A stretch of DNA of 64,000 bases from an uncultured Clostridia bacterium (GCA_934169745.1 CAKPOE010000001.1:186001-250000); one strand, 5' to 3'. Positions 45,777-56,308 are shown, counted from the stretch's first letter. Made by a program: numbers and translations. Notes: generated by a model not told the origin, from the sequence alone.

Positions 45777-48700
45777 ATGGAAACGTTTGCTAAAGTATTA
45801 CCTAAGATGAAGAAGTTTGAAGAGTATATTAATGATGTGAAAAAGTCAAATTTTCCAATTAGCTTGGCAGGTCTTACTGATAGTCAGAAGGCTCATTTCG
45901 TGTATGCTACAAAATTTTATACCAATAGACCAGTTCTTCTTGTTACATATAATGATATAGAATTAAAGAAAATGAAAAATAATCTTTCTTTTTTTGATGA
46001 TGAAGAAATTCTTACTTTTCCTAAAAAAGAGGTTATTTATTATGATATAGATACAATGAATAAAGATGTCAGCATGGAAAGACTTAATGTGTATGCTAAA
46101 TTATATAATTCGGATGAGAGATTAATTTTAACAACAGTAGAGGCATTAATGCAAAAAACAGTTCCCAAAACAGAGATGTTTTCAAAAGTCACTCATCTTG
46201 AGGTTGGAGCTAGTATTTCATTAGAGAAAGTGAAAGAAAATCTAATTGCATTGGGATATGAAAGATGTGATATGGTTGAAGGAAAAGGTCAATTTGCAGT
46301 AAGGGGTGGAATAATTGATATATTTCCACTTACGGTTGAACATCCAGTAAGAGTTGAATTTTGGGGAGACGAAATAGATTCAATTCGTTTATTTGATGAA
46401 AACTCACAAAGGTCAATAGAACCAATAAAGCAAATAAGTATTTTTCCTGTTGAAGAATTCTTGATTGATAGTTCTAGATTGGAAGAGATAGGTGATAGGA
46501 TTTTAAAGGATAATCCAGAAAGAGCAGAAGATGTAGAAGTAATAAAACATGGAAATTATTTATCGAAATTAGATAGATTTTTCTCGTATTTTTATGACAA
46601 AACAGCTACGTTGTTTGACTATATTTCTTCAGACACAATAATATTTATAGATGAACCTGCTAGAATAAAATCTAAGTGTCAAGCTATTGAATTTGAAAAC
46701 AAGGAGATAATTGAACAATTTTTAGAGAAAAACAAATATGTTCCTGGATACATTGAAAAGATGTCTTCTTTTGTTCAGATAATAACTGAATTAGAAGAAA
46801 AGAATGTTATCTATCTTGAAAGAATGGATACAAATACGCATGCAAAGAGAAACGGATACAGTTTTAACTGTAGGGAGGTGAACTTTTTTCGTGGTTCACT
46901 GGATATATTTGTTCAGGAAATACAAAAAGAGTATGAATCAAAAAAGAAAATTATAATATTAGCTGGAAGTAATTCAAAGGCTAGAAGTATTGCAACTATG
47001 CTTTTGGATAATAATATAAATGCAGAATTTGTAGAAAAAGAAAAGGTTGATTTAGAAATAGAGAATGGACCAATTATTGTTACATCAGGGAATCTTTCAG
47101 AGGGCTTTGAGTATTTTGAACTTAACTTGATTGTTGCTGCAGGAGAAACAGATGTTATAAAAGAGAAAAAGCGTTCATATAAGCCAACTGCTTTCAATGA
47201 AGGGCAAAAAGTTGTTTTTGCAGATTTAAAACCTGGCGATTATGTGGTTCATTCAACTCATGGTATTGGACAATATATTGGCATTCATACATTGGTTGTA
47301 GACGAAAAGAAAAAAGATTATATAAAAATAAAGTATAAAGATGATGATATTTTATATATACCAACCAATCAATTAGAAAGTATAAGAAAATATATCGGAA
47401 GCGGAGATGCAGCACCAAAACTAAATAGGCTTGGAAGCAAAGAGTTTGCTAAAACAAAAGCTAAAGTAAAAGAATCTTTAAAAGATATAGCCAAAGGATT
47501 AATAGAATTATATGCAAATAGGCAAAAACAAGTTGGATATCAATTTTCTAAAGATACAGTATGGCAAACACAATTTGAGGAGAATTTTCCTTATCAAGAG
47601 ACTGATGACCAATTGCGCTGTATCGAAGAAGTAAAGCAAGATATGGAAAGTACAAAACCTATGGATAGACTACTTTGTGGAGATGTTGGATATGGCAAAA
47701 CAGAAGTGGCAATAAGAGCGGCATTTAAGGCTGTTATGGATGGAAAACAAGTTGCATACTTGGTGCCAACTACTGTTTTAGCAGAACAACAATATAAAAC
47801 TTTTGCAGAAAGAATGAAGAACTATCCAGTTAGAGTGGAGGTATTAAATAGATTTAAGACAAAGAAAGAGCAAGAAAAGATATTAGAAAAACTAAAAAAT
47901 GGAGAAATTGATATTATTGTTGGAACACATAGAATAGTGCAAAAAGATATGAAGTTTAAAGACCTCGGATTACTGATAATAGATGAGGAACATAGATTTG
48001 GTGTTGAACATAAAGAGCTGATTAAGAAAATGAAAAGCAATGTTGATGTTCTTACAATGACCGCAACACCAATACCTAGAACACTTCATATGTCGATTGT
48101 TGGAATAAGAGATATGAGCGTTATTTATGAGCCACCTCAAAATAGAAGGCCGGTTCAAACATACGTGTTGGAATATGATGAAGAAGTTATTAGAGAGGCA
48201 ATATTGAAGGAATTAGAAAGAGAAGGACAGGTATTCTATTTGTTTAACAGAGTAGAAGGAATAGAGAGAAAGGCTAGTGAATTACAAAGATTAGTGCCCG
48301 AAGCAAGAGTTGCTTTTGCACATGGAAAAATGACTGGTAGGGAACTTGAAAATATGATGAAAGATTTTGTTGATAAAAAGATTGATGTCTTGCTTTGTAC
48401 AACAATTCTTGAATCTGGAATTGATATTCCTAACGCCAACACTATAATAATAGAAGATGCTGACAGACTTGGATTGGCACAATTATATCAGATAAGGGGA
48501 CGTGTTGGTAGAAGTGACAGAGCAGCTTATGCATATATAACATATAGAAAAAACAAGTTGCTTGGTGAAGCTTCTGAAAAAAGATTAAAAGCAATAAAAG
48601 AATTTACAGAGTTTGGTTCTGGATTTAAAATAGCGTTAAGAGACTTGGAAATAAGAGGTGCTGGTAATATACTTGGACCAGAGCAACATGGACATATGGA

Positions 48701-49223
48701 AGCGGTAGGATATGAAATGTATTGCAAGCTTTTAGAGGAATCTGTTAAAGAAATACAAGGCGAAGAGGTTAAAGAAGAATTTGAAACTCAAATTGACTTG
48801 CGAGTATCTGCGTACATACCAGATACATACATCTCTAATACAAGTCAAAAGATAGAAGTATATCAAGACATTGCAAACATTAGTGAAGAAGAACAAATTT
48901 CGGAAATTGTAGATGAGTTAATTGATAGATATGGCGAGATGCCAAATGAAGTTGTTAATCTTTTGGAGGTCGCTAGAATAAAGACGTATGCTAAAAAACT
49001 TTTTGTTACTGCGATAAAACAGAAGGGTGATAAAGTTGTTATAAATATGAAAAATAGCGAATGTTTATCAGGGGAAACAGTGCAGTTGTTGCTTGATGAA
49101 TATAAAAATAGACTATTTTTCTCTGCTGGAGCTTTACCATATATAACATTAAAGTTGCAAAGTGATAAAGAAAGTGATATATTAAAAGAAGTCTTGAAAA
49201 TATTAAAAATCATGAAAGGATGA
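45777..49223 (+). CDS. mfd: Transcription-repair coupling factor Mfd
   Basis: 1148 residues from ATG 45777; AGGAG at 45766-45770 abuts an earlier ATG and suits the later one. UvrB-like N-terminus (YERCDMVEGKGQFAVRGGIIDIFP region), RNA-polymerase-interacting domain (GDYVVHSTHGIGQYIG), and SF2 translocase with GDVGYGKTEVA, DEEHRFG, TATPIPRT and RGRVGRSDR. It removes stalled RNA polymerase and recruits UvrA. A PrsA-like gene follows at 8 nt. Confidence 0.95.
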   Translation: METFAKVLPKMKKFEEYINDVKKSNFPISLAGLTDSQKAHFVYATKFYTNRPVLLVTYNDIELKKMKNNLSFFDDEEILTFPKKEVIYYDIDTMNKDVSMERLNVYAKLYNSDERLILTTVEALMQKTVPKTEMFSKVTHLEVGASISLEKVKENLIALGYERCDMVEGKGQFAVRGGIIDIFPLTVEHPVRVEFWGDEIDSIRLFDENSQRSIEPIKQISIFPVEEFLIDSSRLEEIGDRILKDNPERAEDVEVIKHGNYLSKLDRFFSYFYDKTATLFDYISSDTIIFIDEPARIKSKCQAIEFENKEIIEQFLEKNKYVPGYIEKMSSFVQIITELEEKNVIYLERMDTNTHAKRNGYSFNCREVNFFRGSLDIFVQEIQKEYESKKKIIILAGSNSKARSIATMLLDNNINAEFVEKEKVDLEIENGPIIVTSGNLSEGFEYFELNLIVAAGETDVIKEKKRSYKPTAFNEGQKVVFADLKPGDYVVHSTHGIGQYIGIHTLVVDEKKKDYIKIKYKDDDILYIPTNQLESIRKYIGSGDAAPKLNRLGSKEFAKTKAKVKESLKDIAKGLIELYANRQKQVGYQFSKDTVWQTQFEENFPYQETDDQLRCIEEVKQDMESTKPMDRLLCGDVGYGKTEVAIRAAFKAVMDGKQVAYLVPTTVLAEQQYKTFAERMKNYPVRVEVLNRFKTKKEQEKILEKLKNGEIDIIVGTHRIVQKDMKFKDLGLLIIDEEHRFGVEHKELIKKMKSNVDVLTMTATPIPRTLHMSIVGIRDMSVIYEPPQNRRPVQTYVLEYDEEVIREAILKELEREGQVFYLFNRVEGIERKASELQRLVPEARVAFAHGKMTGRELENMMKDFVDKKIDVLLCTTILESGIDIPNANTIIIEDADRLGLAQLYQIRGRVGRSDRAAYAYITYRKNKLLGEASEKRLKAIKEFTEFGSGFKIALRDLEIRGAGNILGPEQHGHMEAVGYEMYCKLLEESVKEIQGEEVKEEFETQIDLRVSAYIPDTYISNTSQKIEVYQDIANISEEEQISEIVDELIDRYGEMPNEVVNLLEVARIKTYAKKLFVTAIKQKGDKVVINMKNSECLSGETVQLLLDEYKNRLFFSAGALPYITLKLQSDKESDILKEVLKILKIMKG

Positions 49224-49230
49224 AAAGAAA

Positions 49231-50232
49231 ATGGATAAAACAATGAAAATAGTAATAACAGTTTTGGTAGTGGTGCTTCTTGTATTGATTGGAGCAGCAT
49301 TTATTGCGGATTCGAAAGACAATTATATTATAAAAATAAATGATGTTGGTTACGCCAAAGAAGGATTTGAAGATTATTATAGAATAAGATATTTTGAGGA
49401 AGAGGAAGCAAATAAAGAAGCAAGCGATGAAGAGAAAAAAGACTTGGACCCAGAGCAAATAAAAGAAGATGCTTTTACAGAATATACAAATGCCTTACTT
49501 GTAAATCAAATAGCAGCTCAAAAAGGCTATAAACCATCTGCAAGTATCACTACAACAATTGAAGCAAAATATGATGCGGAAGATTTTAATAGGGATAGAC
49601 TTACAGAGTTAGGAATAACAAGAGAAAAATATATTGAAACTGAAAAAACTATTGAAATGGCCAATGATTTTTATAATAATTTAGACGAATATTATACAAT
49701 TAGTGATGATACGTTTAATGAATATTTAGAGCAAGCTAAAGATGATATGAAGTCTTATGATTTCAGAATGATGCAATTTGCTTTTGAAAAAGATGAAGAA
49801 ACTGGTGAAACAAATAAAGATGAAGTTATAGAAAAAGCAAAAGGAATACTAGAAAGAGTAAAAAACGGAGAAGACTTTGAAACATTAGCTAAAGAAAATG
49901 CAACAACCAGACTTACAATATCAGGTAGCGAATTAAAGCAATATAACGGAGAACTTGAAAGTGTTGATAAGCCATATTTATCTGGTTATTTAGGAAATGA
50001 AGATTTATATAATGCCCTATTGAAATTGAATGCGGGTGAGTATACAGATGTTATATCAAACGACAGCAATGCTTCTTTCATAAGACTTGAAGCAGTGAAT
50101 GATGGTGTAAAAGATGAGACAAAAGAGGCAATAAGAAAAGAATTAGGAAAATATGAAGGTCAACTTGAAATATACAATTCTACACCATCAGTAATTACAA
50201 ATAAAAGATTATTAAAAGAAGTAACATTATAA
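49231..50232 (+). CDS. Membrane-anchored PrsA/SurA-like foldase
   Basis: 333 residues. One N-terminal helix (IVITVLVVVLLVLIGAAFIA) with no lipobox, a SurA-N-like helical chaperone region (about 30-160), and a parvulin-like stretch (FDFRMMQFAFEKDEE-like, KAKGILERVKNGEDFETLAKEN, about 175-290). Parvulin active-site residues are degenerate, so it may act as a holdase. Found behind mfd in many Clostridia. Confidence 0.75.
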   Translation: MDKTMKIVITVLVVVLLVLIGAAFIADSKDNYIIKINDVGYAKEGFEDYYRIRYFEEEEANKEASDEEKKDLDPEQIKEDAFTEYTNALLVNQIAAQKGYKPSASITTTIEAKYDAEDFNRDRLTELGITREKYIETEKTIEMANDFYNNLDEYYTISDDTFNEYLEQAKDDMKSYDFRMMQFAFEKDEETGETNKDEVIEKAKGILERVKNGEDFETLAKENATTRLTISGSELKQYNGELESVDKPYLSGYLGNEDLYNALLKLNAGEYTDVISNDSNASFIRLEAVNDGVKDETKEAIRKELGKYEGQLEIYNSTPSVITNKRLLKEVTL

Positions 50233-50240
50233 CTGAATTT

Positions 50241-50265
50241 TGGGTCGCTGTGTAACAGTGACCCT
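50241..50265 (+). terminator. Hairpin after the foldase gene
   Basis: GGGTCgCTGT / ACAGtGACCC imperfect stem with a short T-rich tail; related in style to the other GGGTC intergenic hairpins. Confidence 0.6.
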
Positions 50266-50296
50266 ATTCGTATTTATATAGTATAAGGAGAAGTTT

Positions 50297-51055
50297 ATGA
50301 TAACAAGCAAAGATAACGAACTTATAAAACATATTAAATCTTTAAACCAAAAGAAATATCGAGATGAGTATAATGAGTATTTTATAGAAGGAATTAAGTC
50401 TGTTACTGAAGCTATTCTTGAGGACACTTCTATTGAACAAATAGTAATATGCGAAGAATTACTTCAAAAGCAAGTTGATACAAAAAATTATCCTGTCGAA
50501 TTTGTATCTAGTAAGGTATTTGAAAGCATTACAGATACAAAGTCTCCACAAGGGATACTTGCTGTGTTGAAAAAAGGAAACATTGTTCCTGCTCAATCGA
50601 ATGTGATTTTTGCATTAGATGATGTTCAAGATCCTGGTAACGTCGGAACTATAATAAGAACTCTTGACTGTGCAGGAATAAAGAGCTTAATGGTGTCTAA
50701 TGGTACAGCAGATGTTTATAATCCAAAAGTAGTACGAAGTACAATGGGAGCAATATACAGAATACATATAGATGAGTGCGAAGATTTGCTAGAAAAGCTT
50801 AAGAAAATGCAAAGTGAGGGATATAGGATAATAGTAACCACTCTAGACACAGAAAACTATTATGAGAAGTTAGACTTTAAAGAGAAATGTGTAATCGTAA
50901 TAGGTAACGAATCTAAAGGAATAAAAAAAGAAATTCAAGAATTGGCTGATATTAAAGTGAAAATTCCGCTTTTAGGAAAAACAGAAAGTCTAAATGCAGG
51001 AGTTGCAGCCAGCATTATAGCCTATGAATACGTAAGAAAACTATTGTCTTTATAA
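50297..51055 (+). CDS. TrmH/SpoU family RNA 2'-O-methyltransferase
   Basis: 252 residues. An N-terminal RNA-binding domain (KDNELIKHIKSLNQKKYRD) and the SPOUT domain with DDVQDPGNVGTIIRT, VIGNESKGI and IPLLGKTESLNAGVAASI. The trefoil knot binds SAM. RlmB-like 23S rRNA methylation is likely, but the exact target is not decidable. TAAGGAGAAG precedes the ATG. Confidence 0.88.
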   Translation: MITSKDNELIKHIKSLNQKKYRDEYNEYFIEGIKSVTEAILEDTSIEQIVICEELLQKQVDTKNYPVEFVSSKVFESITDTKSPQGILAVLKKGNIVPAQSNVIFALDDVQDPGNVGTIIRTLDCAGIKSLMVSNGTADVYNPKVVRSTMGAIYRIHIDECEDLLEKLKKMQSEGYRIIVTTLDTENYYEKLDFKEKCVIVIGNESKGIKKEIQELADIKVKIPLLGKTESLNAGVAASIIAYEYVRKLLSL

Positions 51056-51107
51056 GCTAAAACATATATAATTTATGTATGTTAAATAGTACGAAGGAGA
51101 AATGTGT

Positions 51108-51863
51108 ATGAATAGGATTAGAGGATTAAAAAAGATAAAATCTGTTGAGGAATATAATAGATTAAAAGATGAGTTGAAAGCAGAAGTAGACGAATATGTT
51201 GCTTTGAGCGTAGATAGCAATGCTATGAATGCAATAAAAAACGAATTTGAAAAAGTGATAGATTCCTTAGATAAAAATACTCCTGATGAAGAAAAAATAT
51301 CTATATTAAAAAAGGCTAATATGTTGGAAGCTAAATATAACGGCTTAAAAGATGGAACATATTTGCCTGCATTAAAAAGAAATATTACTGCCAATCTTAT
51401 TCGTATAGAGCAATATGAAGCTGAAATGGAGAAAGTAAGTCTTGGAAGTGTCATTGTTGGTCTTTTGAAGAATGATGAACAAGCGAAAAATTATATCCGA
51501 AGAAGATTTATGGTGTCTATTGCTAATAGAGATGGAGTTGCTCCAGCTGCCGTTGATTTAACTCTTGAAGATCCTAGGAAGATAATGAAATATATTATAG
51601 AGAGTAAAAGATATAATTTTGTTGGAATAAAAGCTGATGATTTGGCTCTTATTCCAGTTGAGCAATCAGCAAATCCAAGGGCTGTTGAGACAAGTATGGA
51701 GTTGAGTGTTAGAACAGACGAATTTATAAAAGAAAATGGCAATCAGAAAACAAGTGTGAATAATGATAAAGTCGCTATCAAACATGAACATAAGATTAGC
51801 AGTGAAAGAAGTAATCACAATAGATCACATGACAAAGAAAATAACTCAAAGGAGATAGAATGA
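51108..51863 (+). CDS. Hypothetical cytoplasmic protein upstream of lspA
   Basis: 251 residues from ATG 51108, 8 nt after AAGGAG. I do not recognise the family. It is charged and helical through 1-120, has a middle segment with RRRFMVSIANRDGVAPAAVD and a disordered Ser/Asn/His-rich tail (about 205-251). No signal or membrane helix. It overlaps lspA by 4 nt (ATGA), so it is translationally coupled to it. Confidence 0.75.
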   Translation: MNRIRGLKKIKSVEEYNRLKDELKAEVDEYVALSVDSNAMNAIKNEFEKVIDSLDKNTPDEEKISILKKANMLEAKYNGLKDGTYLPALKRNITANLIRIEQYEAEMEKVSLGSVIVGLLKNDEQAKNYIRRRFMVSIANRDGVAPAAVDLTLEDPRKIMKYIIESKRYNFVGIKADDLALIPVEQSANPRAVETSMELSVRTDEFIKENGNQKTSVNNDKVAIKHEHKISSERSNHNRSHDKENNSKEIE

Positions 51864-52294
51864 TATTAACTATTGTATTAGTCATTATAGATCAATTATC
51901 AAAGATTTTGATTTCTAAAGGTGATGTACAAATAACTTTGATAAAAAACTTACTAAATATTACATATGTTGAAAATAGAGGAATGGTATTTGGTGTTGCT
52001 CAAGGAAGCGTATATATTGTGGGTGCTATTTCGTTTGTTGTCTGTGTTGCACTTATTGCATATGTCGTTAAACTAAAAAGAGATGGACAGAAAGTAGAAA
52101 AATCAATATATATGATACTTGCTGGTGGAATTGGAAATATGATAGATAGACTTTTTAGGGGCTATGTGATAGATTTTATTGATACACCATTCATTGCAAC
52201 ATTTAATTTAGCAGATAGCTTTGTTGTTATAGGTGTAATACTTCTAGGTATAACTTATATATATCGCGAGATTAAAAACGGTGTAAAGCCATAA
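51860..52294 (+). CDS. lspA: Lipoprotein signal peptidase
   Basis: 144 residues, four membrane helices. Catalytic Asp residues lie in GGIGNMIDRLFRGYVIDFID and ATFNLADSFVVIG. It cleaves prolipoproteins such as the cyclophilin at 18306. The N-terminus is a few residues shorter than usual, set by the ATGA overlap. Confidence 0.93.
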   Translation: MILTIVLVIIDQLSKILISKGDVQITLIKNLLNITYVENRGMVFGVAQGSVYIVGAISFVVCVALIAYVVKLKRDGQKVEKSIYMILAGGIGNMIDRLFRGYVIDFIDTPFIATFNLADSFVVIGVILLGITYIYREIKNGVKP

Positions 52295-52316
52295 TATTTG
52301 TTAAAGGAGTAGAAAT

Positions 52317-53228
52317 TTGAAAGAAGAGTTTGTTGTTGCTGCCGAAGATGTTGGCATGCGTATAGATGCTTATGTTGCCACAAAATGTGAAAAGATATCA
52401 AGAAGTTTGGCACAGAATTTAATAAAAGAAGAAAAGATATTAGTAGATGGAAATGTTCCAAAGCTATCATTAAAATTGAAAGAAGGACAAAAAGTTGATA
52501 TCAATTTAGAACGTGAAGTAGACGATACAATAAAACCAGAAGATATTCCTTTAGATATAATTTATGAGGATGATGATATAATTGTTGTTAACAAACCTAA
52601 AAATATGGTGGTACACCCTGCTGCGGGAAACCGAACAGGAACATTGGTAAATGCTGTATTAGGAAAGCACGAACTTTCCAATTTGAATGGAGATATAAGG
52701 CCTGGAATTGTGCATAGACTGGATAAAGATACAACAGGAATTTTGGTTATTGCAAAAAACAATTATGCTCATCAAAAAATCGCGAAAGAAATTCAATATA
52801 GAAAGACAAAGAAAGAATATGTCGCATTAGTTAGTGGACTAATTAAAGAAAACAGTGGTGTGATAAATATGCCAATTGGTAGACATCCAACTGACAGAAA
52901 AAAGATGGCTGTAGTAAAAACAGGTAAAGATGCAATAACGGAATTTGAGGTTTTAAAGAGATATAAAGAAAATTATACGTTAGTAAAAATAAATTTAAAA
53001 ACAGGAAGAACACATCAAATAAGAGTTCATTTCTCACACATAGGCTTTCCTATTGTTGGAGATACTGTGTATTCATCTGGTAAAAATCCATTTGGCGTTA
53101 CAAGTCAAATGCTTCATGCACATAGATTGTGCTTTACTCATCCAACAAAAAATGAATGGATGGAATTTGAGGCACCATTACCGAAGTATTTTGAAGATAT
53201 ACTAAAAAATTTGAATGAGATAAATTAA
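52317..53228 (+). CDS. rluD: RluD-type 23S rRNA/tRNA pseudouridine synthase
   Basis: 303 residues from TTG 52317, preceded by AAAGGAG. An S4 RNA-binding domain (MRIDAYVATKCEKISRSLAQ, LVDGNVPK) is followed by the catalytic domain with PGIVHRLDKDTTGILVIAKN (catalytic Asp in HRLDKDT) and GRTHQIRVHFSH. The exact uridines are not certain. lspA-rluD is a common pair in Firmicutes. Confidence 0.92.
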   Translation: MKEEFVVAAEDVGMRIDAYVATKCEKISRSLAQNLIKEEKILVDGNVPKLSLKLKEGQKVDINLEREVDDTIKPEDIPLDIIYEDDDIIVVNKPKNMVVHPAAGNRTGTLVNAVLGKHELSNLNGDIRPGIVHRLDKDTTGILVIAKNNYAHQKIAKEIQYRKTKKEYVALVSGLIKENSGVINMPIGRHPTDRKKMAVVKTGKDAITEFEVLKRYKENYTLVKINLKTGRTHQIRVHFSHIGFPIVGDTVYSSGKNPFGVTSQMLHAHRLCFTHPTKNEWMEFEAPLPKYFEDILKNLNEIN

Positions 53229-53249
53229 GATTTTACAAAGGAGAAAAAC

Positions 53250-54656
53250 ATGAAAATTTTATATGCCGCCTCTGAGGTGGTTCCTTACGCTAAGTCTGGA
53301 GGACTTGCTGATGTTGCTGGGACCTTACCAAAAGAACTTTTAAAATTAGGACATGATATTTCTGTGGTTATGCCAAAATACAGAGAAATAAAACAAGAAC
53401 TTGAATATGTAACTGACTTTCCTATTCAAATGCATAACAAAATAGAAAATTGTATTATCAAGAAGCATATACAAAAAGTAAATGATAAAGAATTAATTAC
53501 ATATTTTGTGGATAGTGCGTATTACTTTGATAGAGATGGAATGTATTGTCACAGTGATGAAGCTGAAAGATTTGCTTTTTTCGACAAGGCTGTATGTAAG
53601 CTCACAGAAATATTAAATCCTGAGATACTTCATTTAAACGATTGGCAATGTGGACCGATTGCTCCACTTATAAAAGAAAAAATGAATAGAAAAGATATAA
53701 AAATTATATTTACAATTCATAATTTGGAGTATAATGGTAAGTTTAATAGAGGAAATATATATCATTTCGGATTTACTGATGAAGAATTTACACCAAACAA
53801 GTTTGAATTCTATGGGGATTTCAGTTTTATGAAATGTGGAATAATGTACGCGGATATAGTTTCTACTGTAAGCAAAACGTATGCAGAAGAAATTCAAACA
53901 GAAAAATTTGGATTTGGTTATGATGGGCTTTTGAGAGAGAAATCTAGAGAAGGTAAGCTATTTGGAATTGTTAACGGTATAGATTATGAAGCGTATAACC
54001 CTGAGACAGATGTTGAACTTGTTAAAAATTATAATGTTAAAACAATAAAAAATAAAGCAACCAATAAAAAGGCACTTCAAAATGAGTTGGGGCTGCCAAT
54101 GAAAAATGTGCCAATGTTTTCGGTTATTACGAGAGTGGTTCATCATAAGGGAATTGACATCTTAATAGAAAGTTTGAACCAAGTTTTGAAACAAGATGTA
54201 CAATTGGTGATGCTAGGACTTGGCGAAGAGCATTATTTAAACAGGTTTGAATATTTAAAGGAAAAATATCCGGATAAAGTTTCTGTTAATGAAGAATTCA
54301 ATCCAGAACTTGCAAAAAGAATATATGCATCAAGTGATATATTCTTAATGCCTTCGATTTTCGAACCATGTGGTTTATCACAATTGATTAGTTTTAGGTA
54401 TGGAACAGTTCCAATAGCCAGAAGCACGGGTGGACTTAAAGATACAGTAATCGGATACTTGGGAAATAAAGAAGAAGGAAATGGTTTTACCTTTTGGCGT
54501 GACAGACCAGAAGATTTTACTGAGGTTATTAAAAAGGCATTAGAAGTATATAATGATAGTAAAGATGAATGGAATAAAATAAAAACGAATGCTATGAATG
54601 AGGATCATTCATGGAATAGACAAGCTAGAGAATACGAAGAATTATATAATAGGTAA
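53250..54656 (+). CDS. glgA: Glycogen (starch) synthase
   Basis: 468 residues. KSGGLADVAGTLPKEL binds ADP-glucose near Lys15, and the GT5 C-terminal domain has FEPCGLSQLISFRYG and STGGLKDTV. It extends alpha-1,4-glucan. No glgB, glgC, glgD or glgP gene is nearby, so it is isolated from the usual operon. AAAGGAG precedes the ATG. Confidence 0.94.
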   Translation: MKILYAASEVVPYAKSGGLADVAGTLPKELLKLGHDISVVMPKYREIKQELEYVTDFPIQMHNKIENCIIKKHIQKVNDKELITYFVDSAYYFDRDGMYCHSDEAERFAFFDKAVCKLTEILNPEILHLNDWQCGPIAPLIKEKMNRKDIKIIFTIHNLEYNGKFNRGNIYHFGFTDEEFTPNKFEFYGDFSFMKCGIMYADIVSTVSKTYAEEIQTEKFGFGYDGLLREKSREGKLFGIVNGIDYEAYNPETDVELVKNYNVKTIKNKATNKKALQNELGLPMKNVPMFSVITRVVHHKGIDILIESLNQVLKQDVQLVMLGLGEEHYLNRFEYLKEKYPDKVSVNEEFNPELAKRIYASSDIFLMPSIFEPCGLSQLISFRYGTVPIARSTGGLKDTVIGYLGNKEEGNGFTFWRDRPEDFTEVIKKALEVYNDSKDEWNKIKTNAMNEDHSWNRQAREYEELYNR

Positions 54657-54760
54657 GTTTGAGAAAAATATTATAATTCTTCTCAAACTTACGATCTATA
54701 TTAACCATAAACCTAGCTAGAAGCTTATGGAAGATTAATATCTAAGATATAGTATGTTCC
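54655..54760 (+). terminator. Hairpin after glgA and structured gap
   Basis: TAAGTTTGAGAA / CTTCTCAAACTTA stem (54655-54692) without a clear T run. A second hairpin follows, ATATTAA-CATAA / TTATG-TTAATAT (about 54701-54750), which could be a leader of the next gene; not recognised. Confidence 0.5.
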
Positions 54761-54815
54761 TAGTTACTATTATGTGAAAATTTTAGAAAAAAATACAAAT
54801 ATGTTGGGGGAATTT

Positions 54816-55541
54816 ATGGAAGATATTAGACTTCAAAAATATATGGCTGAATGTGGTGTGGCTTCAAGAAGAAAGTGTGAAGAATATATAACTAATGGAA
54901 AGGTGAAAATAAACGGCAAAACTGTATGTGAACTTGGAACAAAAGTAAATCCTGAGATTGATATTGTTGAGGTTGACGGCAAAAAGATAGGCGAAGAAAG
55001 AAAAGTATACATTCTTTTAAATAAGCCCGTGGGATATGTTACAACTGTATCGGATGAACAAGGAAGAAAAACTGTTATGGAGCTTTTGAAAAACGTTAAT
55101 GAAAAAGTTGTACCTGTTGGAAGACTAGATATGTACACTTCAGGTCTTTTACTACTTTCAAATGATGGTGAATTCATATATAAAGTCACTCATCCAAAAC
55201 ATGAAACGACAAAGACATATATTGTTAAAACAAGAGGTGTGCCGGCAGAAAAAGACTTGGAAAAAATGAGAAATGGTTTGAAAATAGAAGATTATATTAC
55301 TTCACCAGCAAAAGTTGAACTATTGCTAAAAGATAATGTAAATAATGTTGCACGTATTATGGTGCAAATTCATGAAGGAAGAAATAGGCAAGTAAGGAAA
55401 ATGTGTGAGGCTGTTGGACTATCTGTAATTGCTCTAAAACGTGAAGGCATAGGAAAACTTACTTGCAAGGGTGTAGAGAAAGGTGAATGGAGGTACTTAA
55501 CTGATGAAGAGGTTAAGGAAATAATGGAGAATGAGTATTAA
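54816..55541 (+). CDS. RsuA/RluB family pseudouridine synthase
   Basis: 241 residues from ATG 54816, with GGGGG 6-7 nt upstream. S4 domain (LQKYMAECGVASRRKCEEYI) and catalytic VGRLDMYTSGLLLLSNDGE with Asp in GRLD. RluB-type 23S rRNA activity is the most likely in Firmicutes. Its stop overlaps that of the convergent radical SAM gene. Confidence 0.92.
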   Translation: MEDIRLQKYMAECGVASRRKCEEYITNGKVKINGKTVCELGTKVNPEIDIVEVDGKKIGEERKVYILLNKPVGYVTTVSDEQGRKTVMELLKNVNEKVVPVGRLDMYTSGLLLLSNDGEFIYKVTHPKHETTKTYIVKTRGVPAEKDLEKMRNGLKIEDYITSPAKVELLLKDNVNNVARIMVQIHEGRNRQVRKMCEAVGLSVIALKREGIGKLTCKGVEKGEWRYLTDEEVKEIMENEY

Positions 55542-56308
55542 TATTCATTTCTAAAAGTACATTTTTTGCAAAGTTCTTCAACAGCAATACGATTCTTAAA
55601 TCCGTTAATTATTTTAACGGATTTTTCATTTGTGATTATATCTTTTAATTCTTCTGTAAATATATTTCCTAGAGCAATATCTCCATCATTATCTAAACAG
55701 CATGGAGTTACAGTTCCGTCAACAAGTATAGCCAATTGAGAAATTAATCCATAGCAGTATTTGTTTTCTTGGTTAGCATTTGAAGACAAAGTCGGCCATT
55801 CAAACTTATTTTTTTGAGAAAGAAATATATTCTTTGATAGAGTAAAGTTTTCATTACTAGAAATCTTTGTATCAAATTCATTTTCAAGTGCTTGCTTTGT
55901 TTCTGCATTTTCGTCTATATTCCAAATTCTAAAACATACAATGCAATCAGTTATTTGTTTTGCAACCTTAATTATCTCTATGCTATTTGTTGCATGAAGA
56001 GATATATTTATTTGGCGTAAATATTTTGTTACATTGAGATGTTCTGACAATAGTGTTGCATTTGTTGTAAGATTTATGAAAAATCCATTATCATAAGCGT
56101 ATTTAACAAATGTATCAAATTCAGGATGCAAAAGAGGCTCACCTTTAACATGTAAATATATGTACTTTGTGTATGGTTTTATTTGAGAAAGAATAAATTT
56201 AAATTCATCAAAAGACATGAATTTATTTTCTCTGTGGTGTGGCAAACAAAAATCGCAGCTCAAATTGCAAATATTGGTTATTTCTATATAAACTCTCTTA
56301 AATCTCAT
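55538..56308 (-). CDS. Radical SAM/SPASM-like protein
   Basis: 256 residues from the ATG at 56308, with GGAGGAG 7 nt before. CNLSCDFC (CxxxCxxC, about 13-20) binds the SAM cluster, and KGEPLLHP resembles the GGEP motif. C-terminal cysteines in GTVTPCCLDNDGD and CKKC, near 210-250, look like a reduced SPASM region that may hold an auxiliary cluster. Its promoter shares DNA with the direct repeat at 56336. Substrate unknown; no peptide gene seen beside it. Confidence 0.8.
   Translation of the reverse strand: MRFKRVYIEITNICNLSCDFCLPHHRENKFMSFDEFKFILSQIKPYTKYIYLHVKGEPLLHPEFDTFVKYAYDNGFFINLTTNATLLSEHLNVTKYLRQINISLHATNSIEIIKVAKQITDCIVCFRIWNIDENAETKQALENEFDTKISSNENFTLSKNIFLSQKNKFEWPTLSSNANQENKYCYGLISQLAILVDGTVTPCCLDNDGDIALGNIFTEELKDIITNEKSVKIINGFKNRIAVEELCKKCTFRNEY

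Noticed and set aside
48236..48482. Reverse-strand open frames inside mfd
   Set aside because: They are shadows of the long, well conserved mfd frame with no family features.
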